Source: Bacteroidetes bacterium 41-46 (GTDB lineage: Bacteria; Bacteroidota; Bacteroidia; Bacteroidales; UBA932). From it: DNA of 64,000 nt. Of the stretch, positions 8,835 through 18,384 are shown piece by piece; the first letter of the stretch is position 1; every line of letters begins with the position of its first letter. The stretch spans positions 248,001 through 312,000 of the forward strand of contig MKTA01000015.1 in the NCBI GenBank assembly GCA_001897515.1. The letters run 5' to 3'. The notes under the pieces are model-generated. The model was not told the DNA's origin, searched no databases, and worked only from the letters and a program-made list of their open reading frames with translations. Position numbers and translations under genes: made by a program.

Positions 8835-11366
8835 ATGAAAAATCTTAAGATTTGGTTGCCCTATGTAGCCGCGATAGCACTGTTCTATGTACTGGCCTAC
8901 ATGTTTACGCCTCAGGTCTTTTCTGGCAAGGTTGTGAATCAGAGCGATATTGCCTCCTGGAGAGGGATGGCAAATGAGATAATTGAGTATAACGAATCAA
9001 ACCCCGACAGTGACCCGGCTTTATGGACAAACTCAATGTTCTCAGGGATGCCCGCTACAACAATCTCTGTAATTTACGAGGGAGATTATACGGATATCTT
9101 TTACAAAGCCATTCATAAGCTGACCGGTCAGAGGCCTCCAAGCTATCTTCTTATAAGTCTTGTTGGTGCATTTCTCCTGTTTCTTGCTTTTGGTGTAAAT
9201 CCATGGTTATCAATAGTAGGTGCAATAGCCGTGTCATTTGCCAGCTACAATATGCAGATTATTCAGGTAGGGCACAATTCAAAAATGGTAGCAATTGCTT
9301 TTATGCCCTGGGTGCTGGCAGCTGTTGTATATGCTTACAGGCGAAAAGCTCTTTTGGGTGCAATTCTCTTTGCTTTTGCTTTGAGTTTTCAGATAAAGGC
9401 AAACCACCCCCAAATAACATATTACCTGGCAATTATTGTTTTGGGTTATGGATTTGCAGAGTTATACACCCATATTATTGAAAAAAGGTTTATTAAGTTT
9501 ATTAAGGTCTCTGCGCTACTGTTGGTTTTAGGAGCATTAGGCATAGCAACAAATATAAACCACCTGTGGCCAACATATGAGTACTCAAAATATACTATGA
9601 GAGGCGGGTCAGAACTGGCTAAAGAGCAGGGCAAACAGCAGGAGGGGCTTGAGATAGGTTATGCGACAAGCTGGTCGTACAGTCCTGAAGAGACTCCCAA
9701 TCTTTTTATTCCAAACTTTAACGGCGGGGCATCTGCCGGAGAGCTAGACAGAAGCTCTGCTACATACAAAGCACTGAAGGGGGGTGGTTATCAGGGCGCA
9801 GACCAGATTATTAAACAGATGCCTCTCTACTGGGGGCCTCAGCCATTTACGGCAGGGCCTATGTATTTAGGTGCCGTAATGGTATTTCTCTTTGTTCTGG
9901 CTCTCTTTATGATGGGAGGAGCAGTTAAATGGTGGGCACTTTCAATAACAGTACTTGCGTTACTTCTCTCCTGGGGTTCAAATTTCTTACCCTTAACAGA
10001 GTTTTTCTTCAAACATGTGCCAATGTACAACAAGTTCAGAACAGTCTCCATGGTTCTGGTTATACTTCAGGTTCTGGTTCCGTTGATGGGTATTCTTGTT
10101 GTTGACAAACTTATAAATACAGTCTCTGTTGACCGTAAGAAGTTTAGAAACTCATTAATTGCGGCACTCACCCTTACAGCGGGATTCGCTTTTATTGTTA
10201 TGATTTTCCCATCTCTTGCCGGTTCATTTACCTCGCGGGCAGATGCAAATCTTCCTGAGCAAATAAGAGCAACTCTGGCAGAGGACAGAGCATCACTATT
10301 ATCCGGTGACGCACTTCGTTCTATTGCTTTTATACTTACAGCAGCCACTCTTTTATGGTTTTCATTTGGCAGAAATATTTCTTCAGACAAAAAACTAAAT
10401 TTATCAGGAGAGAGAAAAAGCTACTATTTGTATGCCATTTTGGGTCTCCTTGTGCTTACGGACCTTTGGGGGGCAGGAAAGAGATATCTTAACGACTCTC
10501 ATTTTATAAAAAACAGGGAGTTTGAGCAACAGTATGCTTTAAGGCCTGTTGACAATATCATACATGAGGATAATGATCCAAACTACAGGGTTCTGGATCT
10601 GAGCATTAATACATTTAATGACTCACATGTAAGTTATCACCATAAAACAATTGGCGGTTACAGCCCGGCTAAACTTCAGAGATATCAGGATCTGATTGAT
10701 TATCACATTATGCCGGAAATGCAAAGACTTGCGGGAGCACTATCATCAGTTAAGACTCTAGAAGAGGCCCAGATAGCACTGGATGGTATAGCCACTCCGG
10801 TGATCAATATGCTTAACTCAAAGTATATTGTAATAGGAGCACAGAACCCCCCTCTAATAAATAACAGAGCAATGGGAAATGCCTGGTTTGTGGACTCTGT
10901 TGAATGGGTTGGTTCAAATCTTTCTGAAATTTCTGCTCTTTCTCAGACCGACCTTTCGGTTACAGCTGTGGTTTCAGAGGAGTTCCGGGGAGTTGCGGAG
11001 ACAAATAGAGTTGCAGACGCACCTGCGTTTGAGGACCAGATAAGGCTGGTAAGCTACTCTCCAAACAAACTTTTATACGAGTGTACCACTTCATCAGACA
11101 GAGTGGCTGTGTTCAGCGAGATATGGTATCCAGCAGGATGGATAGCAAATATAGACGGAGTTCCCGTTGAGATATTCCGTGCAAACTATACACTCAGAGC
11201 ACTGAAGGTGCCCGCAGGAAGTAAAACTATTGAGTTTGAGTTCAGACCAGACTCTTTCTACAAGGGGGCGATGTACTCAAGGATAGCTTCCGCTCTGCTC
11301 CTCTTCCTGCTAGCTGCCGGAGTTGGGATAGATATTTTCAGACGCGGCAGGGGCAGGCGTCCTTAA
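8835..11366 (+). CDS. YfhO-like polytopic membrane protein
   Basis: 843 residues. About a dozen hydrophobic helices occupy residues 8-560, with a soluble C-terminal region of about 230 residues and a last helix at about 815-835. The layout and the C-terminal stretch [16 protein letters not shown] fit the YfhO/GT-C superfamily of bacterial membrane proteins, which in several species act in glycosylation of lipoteichoic acids or surface glycans. The preceding glycosyltransferase gene supports a glycan role; no catalytic residues were assigned. The 3' end overlaps the convergent pyrophosphatase gene by 29 bp. Confidence 0.8.
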   Translation: MKNLKIWLPYVAAIALFYVLAYMFTPQVFSGKVVNQSDIASWRGMANEIIEYNESNPDSDPALWTNSMFSGMPATTISVIYEGDYTDIFYKAIHKLTGQRPPSYLLISLVGAFLLFLAFGVNPWLSIVGAIAVSFASYNMQIIQVGHNSKMVAIAFMPWVLAAVVYAYRRKALLGAILFAFALSFQIKANHPQITYYLAIIVLGYGFAELYTHIIEKRFIKFIKVSALLLVLGALGIATNINHLWPTYEYSKYTMRGGSELAKEQGKQQEGLEIGYATSWSYSPEETPNLFIPNFNGGASAGELDRSSATYKALKGGGYQGADQIIKQMPLYWGPQPFTAGPMYLGAVMVFLFVLALFMMGGAVKWWALSITVLALLLSWGSNFLPLTEFFFKHVPMYNKFRTVSMVLVILQVLVPLMGILVVDKLINTVSVDRKKFRNSLIAALTLTAGFAFIVMIFPSLAGSFTSRADANLPEQIRATLAEDRASLLSGDALRSIAFILTAATLLWFSFGRNISSDKKLNLSGERKSYYLYAILGLLVLTDLWGAGKRYLNDSHFIKNREFEQQYALRPVDNIIHEDNDPNYRVLDLSINTFNDSHVSYHHKTIGGYSPAKLQRYQDLIDYHIMPEMQRLAGALSSVKTLEEAQIALDGIATPVINMLNSKYIVIGAQNPPLINNRAMGNAWFVDSVEWVGSNLSEISALSQTDLSVTAVVSEEFRGVAETNRVADAPAFEDQIRLVSYSPNKLLYECTTSSDRVAVFSEIWYPAGWIANIDGVPVEIFRANYTLRALKVPAGSKTIEFEFRPDSFYKGAMYSRIASALLLFLLAAGVGIDIFRRGRGRRP

Positions 11367-11898
11367 AGAGTTTGTTGTATAGATTAAATGCATCGTTGAG
11401 AATCCTGATAGCAGTTCTTCTGTCTAGAAATTTCTCAACGACCACAGATTTATTTTCAAGTTTTTTATAATCCTCAAAGAAGCTGAACATCTCAGATATT
11501 GAGTGGTTTGGCAACTCTGAAATGTCATTGAAATGGCTTACGCTAGGGTCTCCGGCGGCGACAGCTATGATTTTATCATCTGCCTCTCCTCCATCCAGCA
11601 TCCTCATTACACCTATTACTTTTGCAGGCACTATTGTTAAAGGCACTACCTCTATCTGAGAGAGTATAAGTATATCAAGAGGGTCTTTGTCGTCGCAGTA
11701 AGTTTGTGGTATAAATCCATAATTTGCAGGGTAATATACAGATGTGTACAGAACTCTGTCAAGCCTCAGAAGTCCGCTCTCCTTATCAAGTTCATATTTT
11801 GCTCTGCTCCCTTTAGGGATCTCGATTACACCATTTACAATATCCGGCAATCTCTCTCCGGGGGAGACACAGTGCCAGGGGTTAAAGCTGTTTGTCAT
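11338..11898 (-). CDS. ppa: Family I inorganic pyrophosphatase
   Basis: 186 residues. It hydrolyses PPi to drive biosynthetic reactions in the cytoplasm. The family I signature appears as DDKDPLDIL with its three metal-binding Asp residues, preceded by [11 protein letters not shown] and [11 protein letters not shown], which are typical substrate-pocket segments. The C-terminus is KDACPCRV; the Cys pair is unusual but has no assigned role. The last nine codons overlap the convergent YfhO-like gene, so the tail is constrained by two reading frames. A -7 box, TAATTTTG (11929-11922, minus), precedes the gene. Confidence 0.94.
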   Translation of the reverse strand: MTNSFNPWHCVSPGERLPDIVNGVIEIPKGSRAKYELDKESGLLRLDRVLYTSVYYPANYGFIPQTYCDDKDPLDILILSQIEVVPLTIVPAKVIGVMRMLDGGEADDKIIAVAAGDPSVSHFNDISELPNHSISEMFSFFEDYKKLENKSVVVEKFLDRRTAIRILNDAFNLYNKLFKDACPCRV

Positions 11899-11921
11899 AA
11901 TTATGATTTAGGTTTGCCATC

Positions 11922-11950
11922 CAAAATTACAAAAAGAGTGGCTATCTTTG
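11922..11950. promoter_or_regulatory. Divergent -7 boxes for ppa and the small secreted protein
   Basis: TAATTTTG on the minus strand (11929-11922) faces ppa. TATCTTTG on the plus strand (11943-11950) faces the gene at 11960 and ends 9 nt before its ATG. Both match TAnnTTTG; -33 elements are poor. Confidence 0.45.
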
Positions 11951-11959
11951 TAATTAAGT

Positions 11960-12349
11960 ATGTTAAAGGGTGGGATTAAATATTTTTGTGTGGCCGTAAT
12001 TTTGATATTTGCAGTATCATTTAGCGGTTCAGTGAGTGTTGTTGATTATTCAAACAAGACAACTGATGCTGTTGAGATAGTTCAGGCCTCAAAAATCTTC
12101 TCGGGCGAAATGATGATATCATCTTCAGCAGCAATCCCAACTATATCACAGACACCTCAGGCGGCGCCCGCTGCAAGGGGGGGTGGATCTGTCATTCTTT
12201 TTAAATTGTCGGCAACATCTATCTTAAGGGAGAGACAGATGGAACGCTCTTTCAAAATATCTGCTCTTACAACTCAAAAAGCAAAAACAGCGTCGCTGGA
12301 GCCCTTAAAAAGATACTTCGTTTATACACTAAGGGAGATTATCATTTAG
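11960..12349 (+). CDS. Small exported hypothetical protein
   Basis: 129 residues, not recognised. A hydrophobic stretch at residues 8-25 looks like a signal peptide or anchor. The middle (about 50-75) is rich in Ser, Ala, Pro and Gln and probably disordered, and the C-terminus is basic with alternating hydrophobics. The start sits 9 nt after a -7 box. No functional inference is possible from the neighbours (ppa, a membrane protein). Confidence 0.55.
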   Translation: MLKGGIKYFCVAVILIFAVSFSGSVSVVDYSNKTTDAVEIVQASKIFSGEMMISSSAAIPTISQTPQAAPAARGGGSVILFKLSATSILRERQMERSFKISALTTQKAKTASLEPLKRYFVYTLREIII

Positions 12350-12404
12350 CAGTCTGTCTCAATTTATATATTAGTTCCATTACTATTTAAAAAAGACAGA
12401 ATAA

Positions 12405-12908
12405 ATGAATACAGATAATAACACACTTAACGATGTGAGGGAGATCTCACATCCGGATGTTGTCAAAAGGACAAACATAACATCAATAATACTTACATCA
12501 ATTTCTATTTTAGCCGGAATCCTATCCGTAGTTTTATGGTCGGGAGCGGCTGGGGTGATTCTTATTATAGCCGGAGCTCTGATTTATGTAATCAAGCCTA
12601 AAACTGAGGTCTATGAGCCAACAGGGTGTCAGATTTACAGAAAGTCATATTTTGTTGCCTCTGAGAAGACAGATAGCATCAGAAAGATATTAGAGGGGGA
12701 GCTTAATGACTCTGTCGCACCCCTTCAGTTTCTTCAATCCGGGTCAGTTCGCATTGATACTCTGTTTAACAAGGAGAGAAACTTTGTAGCATGGCAGATA
12801 TTTCACTTTGTTCCACACCGTTATGAGCCGGTTACAAAAGTAAACACCCTCTCAGGACCGCCTGCAGTACAGTTCTCCAGATTTATTGAGAGGTCTGAGA
12901 AGGCATAA
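12405..12908 (+). CDS. Hypothetical protein with two membrane helices
   Basis: 167 residues, not recognised. Two adjacent hydrophobic helices (about 25-45 and 48-62, separated by WSGAAG) are followed by a soluble, probably cytoplasmic C-terminal domain of about 100 residues. The stop lies 9 nt from the convergent end of the NSS transporter gene. Codon use looks like that of its neighbours. Confidence 0.6.
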   Translation: MNTDNNTLNDVREISHPDVVKRTNITSIILTSISILAGILSVVLWSGAAGVILIIAGALIYVIKPKTEVYEPTGCQIYRKSYFVASEKTDSIRKILEGELNDSVAPLQFLQSGSVRIDTLFNKERNFVAWQIFHFVPHRYEPVTKVNTLSGPPAVQFSRFIERSEKA

Positions 12909-12916
12909 AAGAATAC

Positions 12917-14281
12917 TTAGAACATCTTTATAAGGCCGATACTGCTCAGAAGCACAAACGCTATTGCGACAGGGGAGAGGAAGCGGATGGTGAATAAAAT
13001 CCATTTCAGAATGACTCCCCTTACAGAGATAGTGCCTCCGTTTGTGAGTTCGTCCAGCACATCGGCCTTTTTCATTCTCCATCCTACAAACAGGACTACC
13101 AGCAGTCCGCCAACAGGGAGAAGAACATTTGAGGATGTGTAGTCAAAGAGGTCAAAAAATGTTTTGCCAAAAACCTTTACATCTGCAAGCACTCCGTTTG
13201 AAAGGGAGCTAAGCGTTCCAAACACACCTATAATTGCAAATGCAATAAGGACGCTGGTCTTCCTTGTGAGTTTAAGCTCCTCTGTAAAGTAGGCAACAAT
13301 AACTTCAAGCAGAGATATTGAGGATGTTATTGCAGCTATAAAGAGGATAAAGAAAAAAGCTATGGAGATTACGTTACCAAGCGGTAACTGAGCAAATATC
13401 TGCGGAAGGGTGATGAAGACAAGGCTTGGTCCCTGGCCCGGCGATATACCAAATGCAAATACTGCCGGCATAACGGCTAATCCTGCCAGTATTGCGAAGC
13501 CTGTATCTGCTGCTACAGTCATAAGAGAGATTTTAAACAGGTTCTCACTCTTTTTCACATATGATCCATAAGTGATAATGCATCCCATTCCCAGACTGAG
13601 AGAGAAGAAGGCCTGTCCAAGGGCCGCAATTAGAGTAGCACCGGTTATTTTGGAGAAGTCCGGGTAGAATAGGAATTTTACACCTGCAGCTGAGCCGTCA
13701 AGAGTTATTGAGCGGACAGCTAGAAGCATAACAAGAAAAAAGAGTGCAGGCATAAGAATTTTAGAGTACTTTTCAATACCGTTTTTAATACCTGCTACCA
13801 CAATCAGTGCCGAGAGACCAAGAAAAGCGAGATGGCTTGCAATTGGAACAATGGTTGACGAGGAGGCCTCCTTAAACTGAGACTCTAGATTTGAACCGCT
13901 TGCAGATAGAAAATCAGAGGAGAAGGATTTGAAGATGTACTCTAATGTCCATCCACCTACAACGCTGTAAAAAGACATTATACAGATGGAGGCGACAACG
14001 CTTATAACTCCAATTGTAAGAAAAGGCGATTTTGGTGCCAGCTTTTTTATTGCTCCAAATGCGTTAGCCTGTGTCCTGCGGCCAATTATGAATTCGGAGA
14101 ACATTATTGGGAGGCAGAGTAGTATCACGAACAGAAGGTAGATGATAATAAAAGCAGCTCCGCCATTGTTCCCTACCATATAGGGAAATCTCCAAAGGTT
14201 TCCGAGACCAACAGCAGACCCCGCCACTGCCACAAGTACGCCAAAACGACTGCCAAAGCCGTCCCGATTCAATTCAGACAT
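12917..14281 (-). CDS. Sodium:neurotransmitter symporter (NSS) family transporter
   Basis: 454 residues with 11-12 hydrophobic helices, LeuT fold. The N-terminus has the NSS signature SRFGVLVAVAGSAVGLGNLW followed by RFPYMVGNNGGAAF, the TM1 unwound sodium- and substrate-binding region. TM6 shows FFSLSLGMG. Bacterial members co-transport amino acids or similar compounds with Na+; the substrate is not predictable. It is read divergently from the FabK-like gene from a well-formed promoter (TTTG-N18-TATCTTTG on the minus strand). Confidence 0.92.
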   Translation of the reverse strand: MSELNRDGFGSRFGVLVAVAGSAVGLGNLWRFPYMVGNNGGAAFIIIYLLFVILLCLPIMFSEFIIGRRTQANAFGAIKKLAPKSPFLTIGVISVVASICIMSFYSVVGGWTLEYIFKSFSSDFLSASGSNLESQFKEASSSTIVPIASHLAFLGLSALIVVAGIKNGIEKYSKILMPALFFLVMLLAVRSITLDGSAAGVKFLFYPDFSKITGATLIAALGQAFFSLSLGMGCIITYGSYVKKSENLFKISLMTVAADTGFAILAGLAVMPAVFAFGISPGQGPSLVFITLPQIFAQLPLGNVISIAFFFILFIAAITSSISLLEVIVAYFTEELKLTRKTSVLIAFAIIGVFGTLSSLSNGVLADVKVFGKTFFDLFDYTSSNVLLPVGGLLVVLFVGWRMKKADVLDELTNGGTISVRGVILKWILFTIRFLSPVAIAFVLLSSIGLIKMF

Positions 14282-14308
14282 AGTTCTTCAAGTTTAGGTT
14301 GTCGTTAG

Positions 14309-14338
14309 CAAAGATAAAAATTTGTACTTTTGCTCAAA
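14309..14338 (-). promoter_or_regulatory. Promoter of the NSS transporter gene
   Basis: On the minus strand, TTTG (14338-14335), an 18-nt spacer and TATCTTTG (14316-14309) agree with the Bacteroidetes -33/-7 consensus. The -7 box lies about 27 nt before the ATG at 14281. Confidence 0.65.
14325..14332 (+). promoter_or_regulatory. -7 promoter box TACTTTTG of the FabK-like gene
   Basis: TAnnTTTG match 35 nt before the ATG at 14368, nested within the divergent NSS promoter, so both genes may share one regulatory interval. A TTG at 14299-14301 could serve as the -33 element. Confidence 0.5.
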
Positions 14339-14367
14339 GCCTTTATCAATATTCTTTTTTCTTTGTT

Positions 14368-15288
14368 ATGAAAAATCGTATTTGCGAACTGTTTGGAATA
14401 GATTATCCAATTATTCAGGGTGGAATGGTTTGGTGCAGTGGATGGAGACTAGCCTCTTCAGTAAGCAGGGCGGGAGGTCTCGGCCTTTTAGGGGCCGGCT
14501 CAATGCATCCCGATAATCTTCGTCATCATATAATTAGCTGCCGTGAAGCACTTACAGAGAATGATGTCACATTGCCATTTGGAGTCAATGTGCCGCTTCT
14601 CTATCCTCAGATAGATGAGATAATGAAAATAATAATTGAGGAGAGGGTGCCGATAGTCTTTACATCGGCAGGAAGCCCCAAAAAATGGACTTCACTCCTT
14701 AAAGATCATGGCATTAAAGTGGCACATGTGGTTTCAAGCAGTGCATTTGCTCTGAAGTGCCAGGAGGCAGGGGTTGATGCTGTTGTTGCCGAGGGGTTTG
14801 AGGCCGGCGGACACAACGGAAGAGAGGAGACAACAACATTTTGTCTGATTCCTGCAGTAAGGGAGGCCATCACAATTCCTCTTATTGCAGCAGGCGGAGT
14901 AGCTACTAAGGCTCAATACAATGCAGCCCTTGCTCTGGGGGCAGAGGGTGTTCAGTTAGGGACCAGATTTGCACTCTGCAAAGAGAGCTCTGCCCACGAG
15001 AATTTTAAAATGCGCTGTCGGGGACTCAAAGAGGGAGAGACAAAACTTCTTCTGAAAAAACTGGCCCCCACCCGCCTTGCAGACAATATGTTTTCTGCCG
15101 CAGTCATTGAGGCCGAAAATCGCGGAGCAAATGCCGAGGAGATGGATGAGCTTCTAGGCAAGGGTAGAGCAAAGGCAGGAATTTTCCTTGGCGACCTTAA
15201 TGAGGGAGAGTTGGAGATAGGACAGATTGCCACACTGGTGAGAAAAGAGGAGAGTGCCGCAGAGATAATAAGCGAGTTAATTTCTTAG
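14368..15288 (+). CDS. FMN-dependent nitronate monooxygenase / FabK-like enoyl reductase
   Basis: 306 residues, TIM-barrel flavoprotein. The N-terminus has IDYPIIQGGMVW; the FMN and active-site segment is VAEGFEAGGHNG, and the phosphate-binding segment is IAAGGVATKAQ with ALGAEGVQLGTRF. The family includes 2-nitropropane dioxygenases and the FabK enoyl-ACP reductase; AEGxEAGGH is shared by both. Start at 14368 (MKNRICELFGI) was preferred over an in-frame TTG at 14299 that precedes the promoter box. It is not adjacent to the FAS-like operon at 35-39 kb, so a link is only conjecture. Confidence 0.85.
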   Translation: MKNRICELFGIDYPIIQGGMVWCSGWRLASSVSRAGGLGLLGAGSMHPDNLRHHIISCREALTENDVTLPFGVNVPLLYPQIDEIMKIIIEERVPIVFTSAGSPKKWTSLLKDHGIKVAHVVSSSAFALKCQEAGVDAVVAEGFEAGGHNGREETTTFCLIPAVREAITIPLIAAGGVATKAQYNAALALGAEGVQLGTRFALCKESSAHENFKMRCRGLKEGETKLLLKKLAPTRLADNMFSAAVIEAENRGANAEEMDELLGKGRAKAGIFLGDLNEGELEIGQIATLVRKEESAAEIISELIS

Positions 15289-15305
15289 ATGTGCATACAT
15301 AAAAC

Positions 15306-15333
15306 GAGAGGCCTGTCTCACGACAGACCTCTC
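15306..15333. terminator. Hairpin between convergent genes
   Basis: 12-bp arms (15306-15317 and 15322-15333) with one mismatch around a 4-nt loop, in the gap between the FabK-like gene and sod. There is no U-tract on either side, so it may be a weak terminator or an mRNA-stabilising hairpin. Confidence 0.5.
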
Positions 15334-15356
15334 TACCCTAATTCAAACTAAACTAA

Positions 15357-16064
15357 TTACTTAACTAAAGAATCGTACTTTTTAGAGACAGCTTCCCAGT
15401 TTATAACGCTCCAGAAAGCCTCGGTATAGTCAGGGCGCTTATTCTGAAACTTCAGATAGTACGCATGCTCCCAAACATCCATTCCAAGGATTGGTGTGCC
15501 TTTTTTGTCTGCCACATCCATAAGAGGGTTGTCCTGATTTGGAGTAGAAGAGACAAACAGATTCCCATCCTTGTCAACGCTAAGCCATGCCCAACCGCTT
15601 CCAAAACGAGTTTTACCGGCATCTGTGAACTGCTTCTTAAGTTCCTCCATTGAACCAAAAGTCTTCACAATAGCAGCCTCAAGTTTAGCAGACGGTTTGC
15701 CGCCATTCACCTTCATAACCTCCCAGTAGAGGTTGTGATTGTAATATCCTCCTCCATTATTTCTCACTGCTGCAGGATATTTGCTCATATTTGCGAATAC
15801 CTCCTCAAGGGTCTTGTTCTCCATATCGGTACCCTTTACAGCATTCATCATATTGTCATAATATGCCTTGTGGTGTCTGCTGTGGTGTATCTCCATCGTC
15901 ATTTTATCTATGAATGGCTCAAGAGCATCGTAAGCGTAAGGCAGATTGTGAAATTCAAGTTTGTTTATGGTTGTCATAGCTATATTTTTTTTATTATTAT
16001 TCTTTTGTGAATATCCGGCAAACGGCATAACCATAATTGCCAGGATTATCATTAACTTTTTCAT
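15357..16064 (-). CDS. sod: Superoxide dismutase, Fe/Mn family, with signal peptide
   Basis: 235 residues. Metal ligands by family alignment are His60, His110, Asp186 and His190 (MDVWEH). The active-site Gln lies in the C-terminal half (PNQDNP, Gln177) and Gly replaces the N-terminal Gln (NNGGGYYNH), the arrangement of Mn-type enzymes rather than Fe-type. Unlike most cytosolic SODs, it begins with an apparent signal peptide (MKKLMIILAIMVMPFAGYSQ), so the product may be periplasmic. An internal ATG at 15977 would give a normal-length cytosolic form. It stands alone, downstream of the folA terminator. Confidence 0.93.
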   Translation of the reverse strand: MKKLMIILAIMVMPFAGYSQKNNNKKNIAMTTINKLEFHNLPYAYDALEPFIDKMTMEIHHSRHHKAYYDNMMNAVKGTDMENKTLEEVFANMSKYPAAVRNNGGGYYNHNLYWEVMKVNGGKPSAKLEAAIVKTFGSMEELKKQFTDAGKTRFGSGWAWLSVDKDGNLFVSSTPNQDNPLMDVADKKGTPILGMDVWEHAYYLKFQNKRPDYTEAFWSVINWEAVSKKYDSLVK

Positions 16065-16104
16065 GCTTTCTAGCTTTTCGTTAATTGTTATACTCTATAA
16101 ACAC

Positions 16105-16132
16105 AAAAAAGAGCCTAAGGTTTCTTAGGCTC
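16105..16132 (-). terminator. Rho-independent terminator of thyA-folA
   Basis: A perfect 9-bp stem (16111-16119 / 16124-16132) with a 4-nt loop. On the minus strand it is followed by six T residues (16110-16105). It lies 28 nt after the folA stop. Confidence 0.9.
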
Positions 16133-16159
16133 TCTCTATGTAGTTATAGGTTTTGTCTA

Positions 16160-16681
16160 TTAATGTAACGGGTTAATATATCTTATACGCTCCAGAACAA
16201 TAAACTCAAACGGACGCTCAAACTTCTCGCCCCTGTCAAAGCTCTCCCGTCCGGTCTCCTTCCAGACCTCCTCATCAAAAGCAGGGAAAAATGTGTCGGC
16301 ATCAGAAATATTTATATGAACCCTGGTCAAGTATATTTTATCTGCAAGAGGTAGAGCCTGCCTGTAAATCTCTCCTCCCCCTATTATGAATACCTCTTCA
16401 CTGCTCTCTCCCGCACCGCCCGAGGCAGAGAGAGCCTCCTCCAGCGAAGGAAATACCTCTGCTCCCGCAAGAGAATCGGCCCTAAGAGAGCGACTGATAA
16501 CAATATTGCGGCGGTTTGGAAGAGGCCTTCCTATGGACTCCCAGGTTTTGCGCCCCATTATCACAGTATGTCCGGCGGTAATCCGTTTGAAATATTTCAG
16601 GTCTTCCGATATGTGCCACAGCAGATTATTGTCCTTCCCTATGGCTAGATTGTCCGCAACTGCAACAATTATTGAAATCAT
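16160..16681 (-). CDS. folA: Dihydrofolate reductase
   Basis: 173 residues from the chosen ATG at 16681 (MISIIVAVADNLAIGKDN). It reduces dihydrofolate with NADPH. Visible are the Met20-loop-like AIGKDNNLLWHI, the active-site acid Glu26 in HISEDLKYF, the NADPH motif VIMGRKTWESIG, and FIIGGGEIYRQAL. The upstream in-frame ATG at 16717 would add 12 residues not typical of the family. It lies 58 nt behind thyA in the classic thyA-folA order: DHFR regenerates the folate oxidised by thymidylate synthase. A strong terminator follows. Confidence 0.97.
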   Translation of the reverse strand: MISIIVAVADNLAIGKDNNLLWHISEDLKYFKRITAGHTVIMGRKTWESIGRPLPNRRNIVISRSLRADSLAGAEVFPSLEEALSASGGAGESSEEVFIIGGGEIYRQALPLADKIYLTRVHINISDADTFFPAFDEEVWKETGRESFDRGEKFERPFEFIVLERIRYINPLH

Positions 16682-16739
16682 AAAAACATTTTTTGTAAAA
16701 AATTGATAACTAAGCAATCACCAGAAACAACGGCGTTGT

Positions 16740-17534
16740 TTAAACCGCTATCGGAGCTTTGATTGAGGGGTGCGGGGTATAACCCTCCAGTTGAAAATCT
16801 TCGTACCTGAATCCGTATATGTCGGACACATTGGGGTTTATTTTCATTACGGGCAGTGGTCTTGGCTCTCGTGAGAGCTGCAGGGCCACCTGCTCAAAAT
16901 GGTTGGTGTAAATATGTGCATCTCCAAATGTGTGAATAAATTCACCCGGCTTAAGGCCGCAAACCTGAGCCACCATCATTGTAAGAAGTGCGTAAGAGGC
17001 AATATTGAAAGGAACTCCAAGGAAGACATCTGCGCTACGCTGATAAAGCTGGCAGCTAAGTTTTTCCTCTGCCACATAAAACTGAAACATCGCGTGACAA
17101 GGGGGCAGTGCCATCTTATCCACCTCTCCCGGATTCCAGGCAGAGATAATATGTCTGCGAGAATCAGGATTTCTCTTAATTCCCTCTATCAAGGCCGATA
17201 GCTGATCTACCTTCCGGCCATCAGCCGTCTCCCATGATCGCCACTGGCGGCCATAGACAGGCCCCAGCTCTCCATTTTCATCCGCCCACTCATCCCAGAT
17301 GGTGACACCGTTGTCATTCAGATATTTTATGTTAGTATCACCAGCAATAAACCAAAGAAGTTCGTGTATAATAGATTTAAGATGAACCTTTTTTGTTGTC
17401 AGCAAAGGAAAGCCCTCCTGAAGGTCAAAACGCATCTGATAACCAAAGACACTTTTAGTACCTGTGCCGGTCCTGTCAGACTTCAGGGTGCCGTTTTTCA
17501 TTATATGCTCAAGTAGAGAGAGATATACTTTCAT
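16740..17534 (-). CDS. thyA: Thymidylate synthase
   Basis: 264 residues, matching the E. coli enzyme in length and numbering. It makes dTMP from dUMP using methylene-tetrahydrofolate. The catalytic Cys146 sits in [11 protein letters not shown]; the dUMP-phosphate site has [19 protein letters not shown], and Arg21/Arg126-127-like residues are in RTGTGTKS and DSRRHI. The ATG at 17534 ([15 protein letters not shown]) was preferred over the one at 17621, which lies before the -7 box at 17563-17556. First gene of the thyA-folA operon. Confidence 0.97.
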   Translation of the reverse strand: MKVYLSLLEHIMKNGTLKSDRTGTGTKSVFGYQMRFDLQEGFPLLTTKKVHLKSIIHELLWFIAGDTNIKYLNDNGVTIWDEWADENGELGPVYGRQWRSWETADGRKVDQLSALIEGIKRNPDSRRHIISAWNPGEVDKMALPPCHAMFQFYVAEEKLSCQLYQRSADVFLGVPFNIASYALLTMMVAQVCGLKPGEFIHTFGDAHIYTNHFEQVALQLSREPRPLPVMKINPNVSDIYGFRYEDFQLEGYTPHPSIKAPIAV

Positions 17535-17555
17535 TAAAATTACTCTTTTGTGAGC

Positions 17556-17563
17556 CAAATATA
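17556..17563 (-). promoter_or_regulatory. -7 promoter box TATATTTG of thyA-folA
   Basis: TAnnTTTG match on the minus strand, 21 nt before the thyA ATG. It supports the shorter thyA start. Confidence 0.5.
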
Positions 17564-17693
17564 GTAAAAAGGGCTCTGTTGTTAATACATTTTTATTACA
17601 TTTGGATAATTTGAAAAACACGTGATATGAAAGCGATTTACATGCTCTTCATCACATCGGCTCTACTTCATATTAATTAAAAGGAGAAGGCAT

Positions 17694-18350
17694 ATGGTAA
17701 AAAAATTATTTTCGGGATTAACATTATTGTTTATGTTCTGTATTCAGTTAAATGCGCAACAGGAGAACACACAGTCAAACTATGTGCTTCCCAAGTTTGC
17801 TGAGGGTTATGTTATGATGAAAGGTGGAAGAACTCAGCAGATGTTGCTAAACTATAACACCGTAACTGAAGAGATGGTTTTTAAAAGGGGAGAGACTCTT
17901 CTCGCAATAGGTAAGGAGGAGCTGCAGGAGGTTGAGTATGTTAGAATTGATGACAGAACATTTGTATTGGTTGCAGGTAAGTTTTATGAGCTTCTTTATG
18001 AGGGAGAGAGAAGTCTTTACGCAGAGCATAAGAACATAGTAATTCCTCCCGGCAATCCTGCCCCTTATGGAGGCACATCTCATGTCTCTTCTGTTGACCA
18101 ATATTCCGGAGTATCCTCAACCGGATCAATGTACTATAAAATGTATCTTCCTGACGGATATAAACTGAAGCCGTCGGTCAGCTATTTTGTAAAAAAGGGG
18201 GAAAGCTTTTCCAGAGCAAACAGTCTTAATCAGTTAAGAAGACATTACTCAGATAAACGAGAGGCTTTTGACAAATACACAAAAGAGAATAAAGTTAAGT
18301 TTGAGAACATATTACAGATGACCCAACTGGCTGAGTTCTTGGATAAATAG
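17694..18350 (+). CDS. Exported hypothetical protein, tandem paralogue 1
   Basis: 218 residues, family not recognised. A signal peptide is evident (MVKKLFSGLTLLFMFCIQLNAQ). The mature part shares a pattern with the next gene: a basic GxxxMKxG turn, LNYNxVTEEMxFK, LAIGKxE, a Gly-Lys-Phe segment, then a C-terminal helical region with KENKVKFE. It is probably periplasmic or lipid-associated. It has one of the few good Shine-Dalgarno sequences here (AGGAG about 9 nt upstream of the ATG). The paralogue follows after 34 nt. Confidence 0.7.
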   Translation: MVKKLFSGLTLLFMFCIQLNAQQENTQSNYVLPKFAEGYVMMKGGRTQQMLLNYNTVTEEMVFKRGETLLAIGKEELQEVEYVRIDDRTFVLVAGKFYELLYEGERSLYAEHKNIVIPPGNPAPYGGTSHVSSVDQYSGVSSTGSMYYKMYLPDGYKLKPSVSYFVKKGESFSRANSLNQLRRHYSDKREAFDKYTKENKVKFENILQMTQLAEFLDK

Positions 18351-18384
18351 AGTTTTACAACAATTTAATTACCAGTCCGTACAA

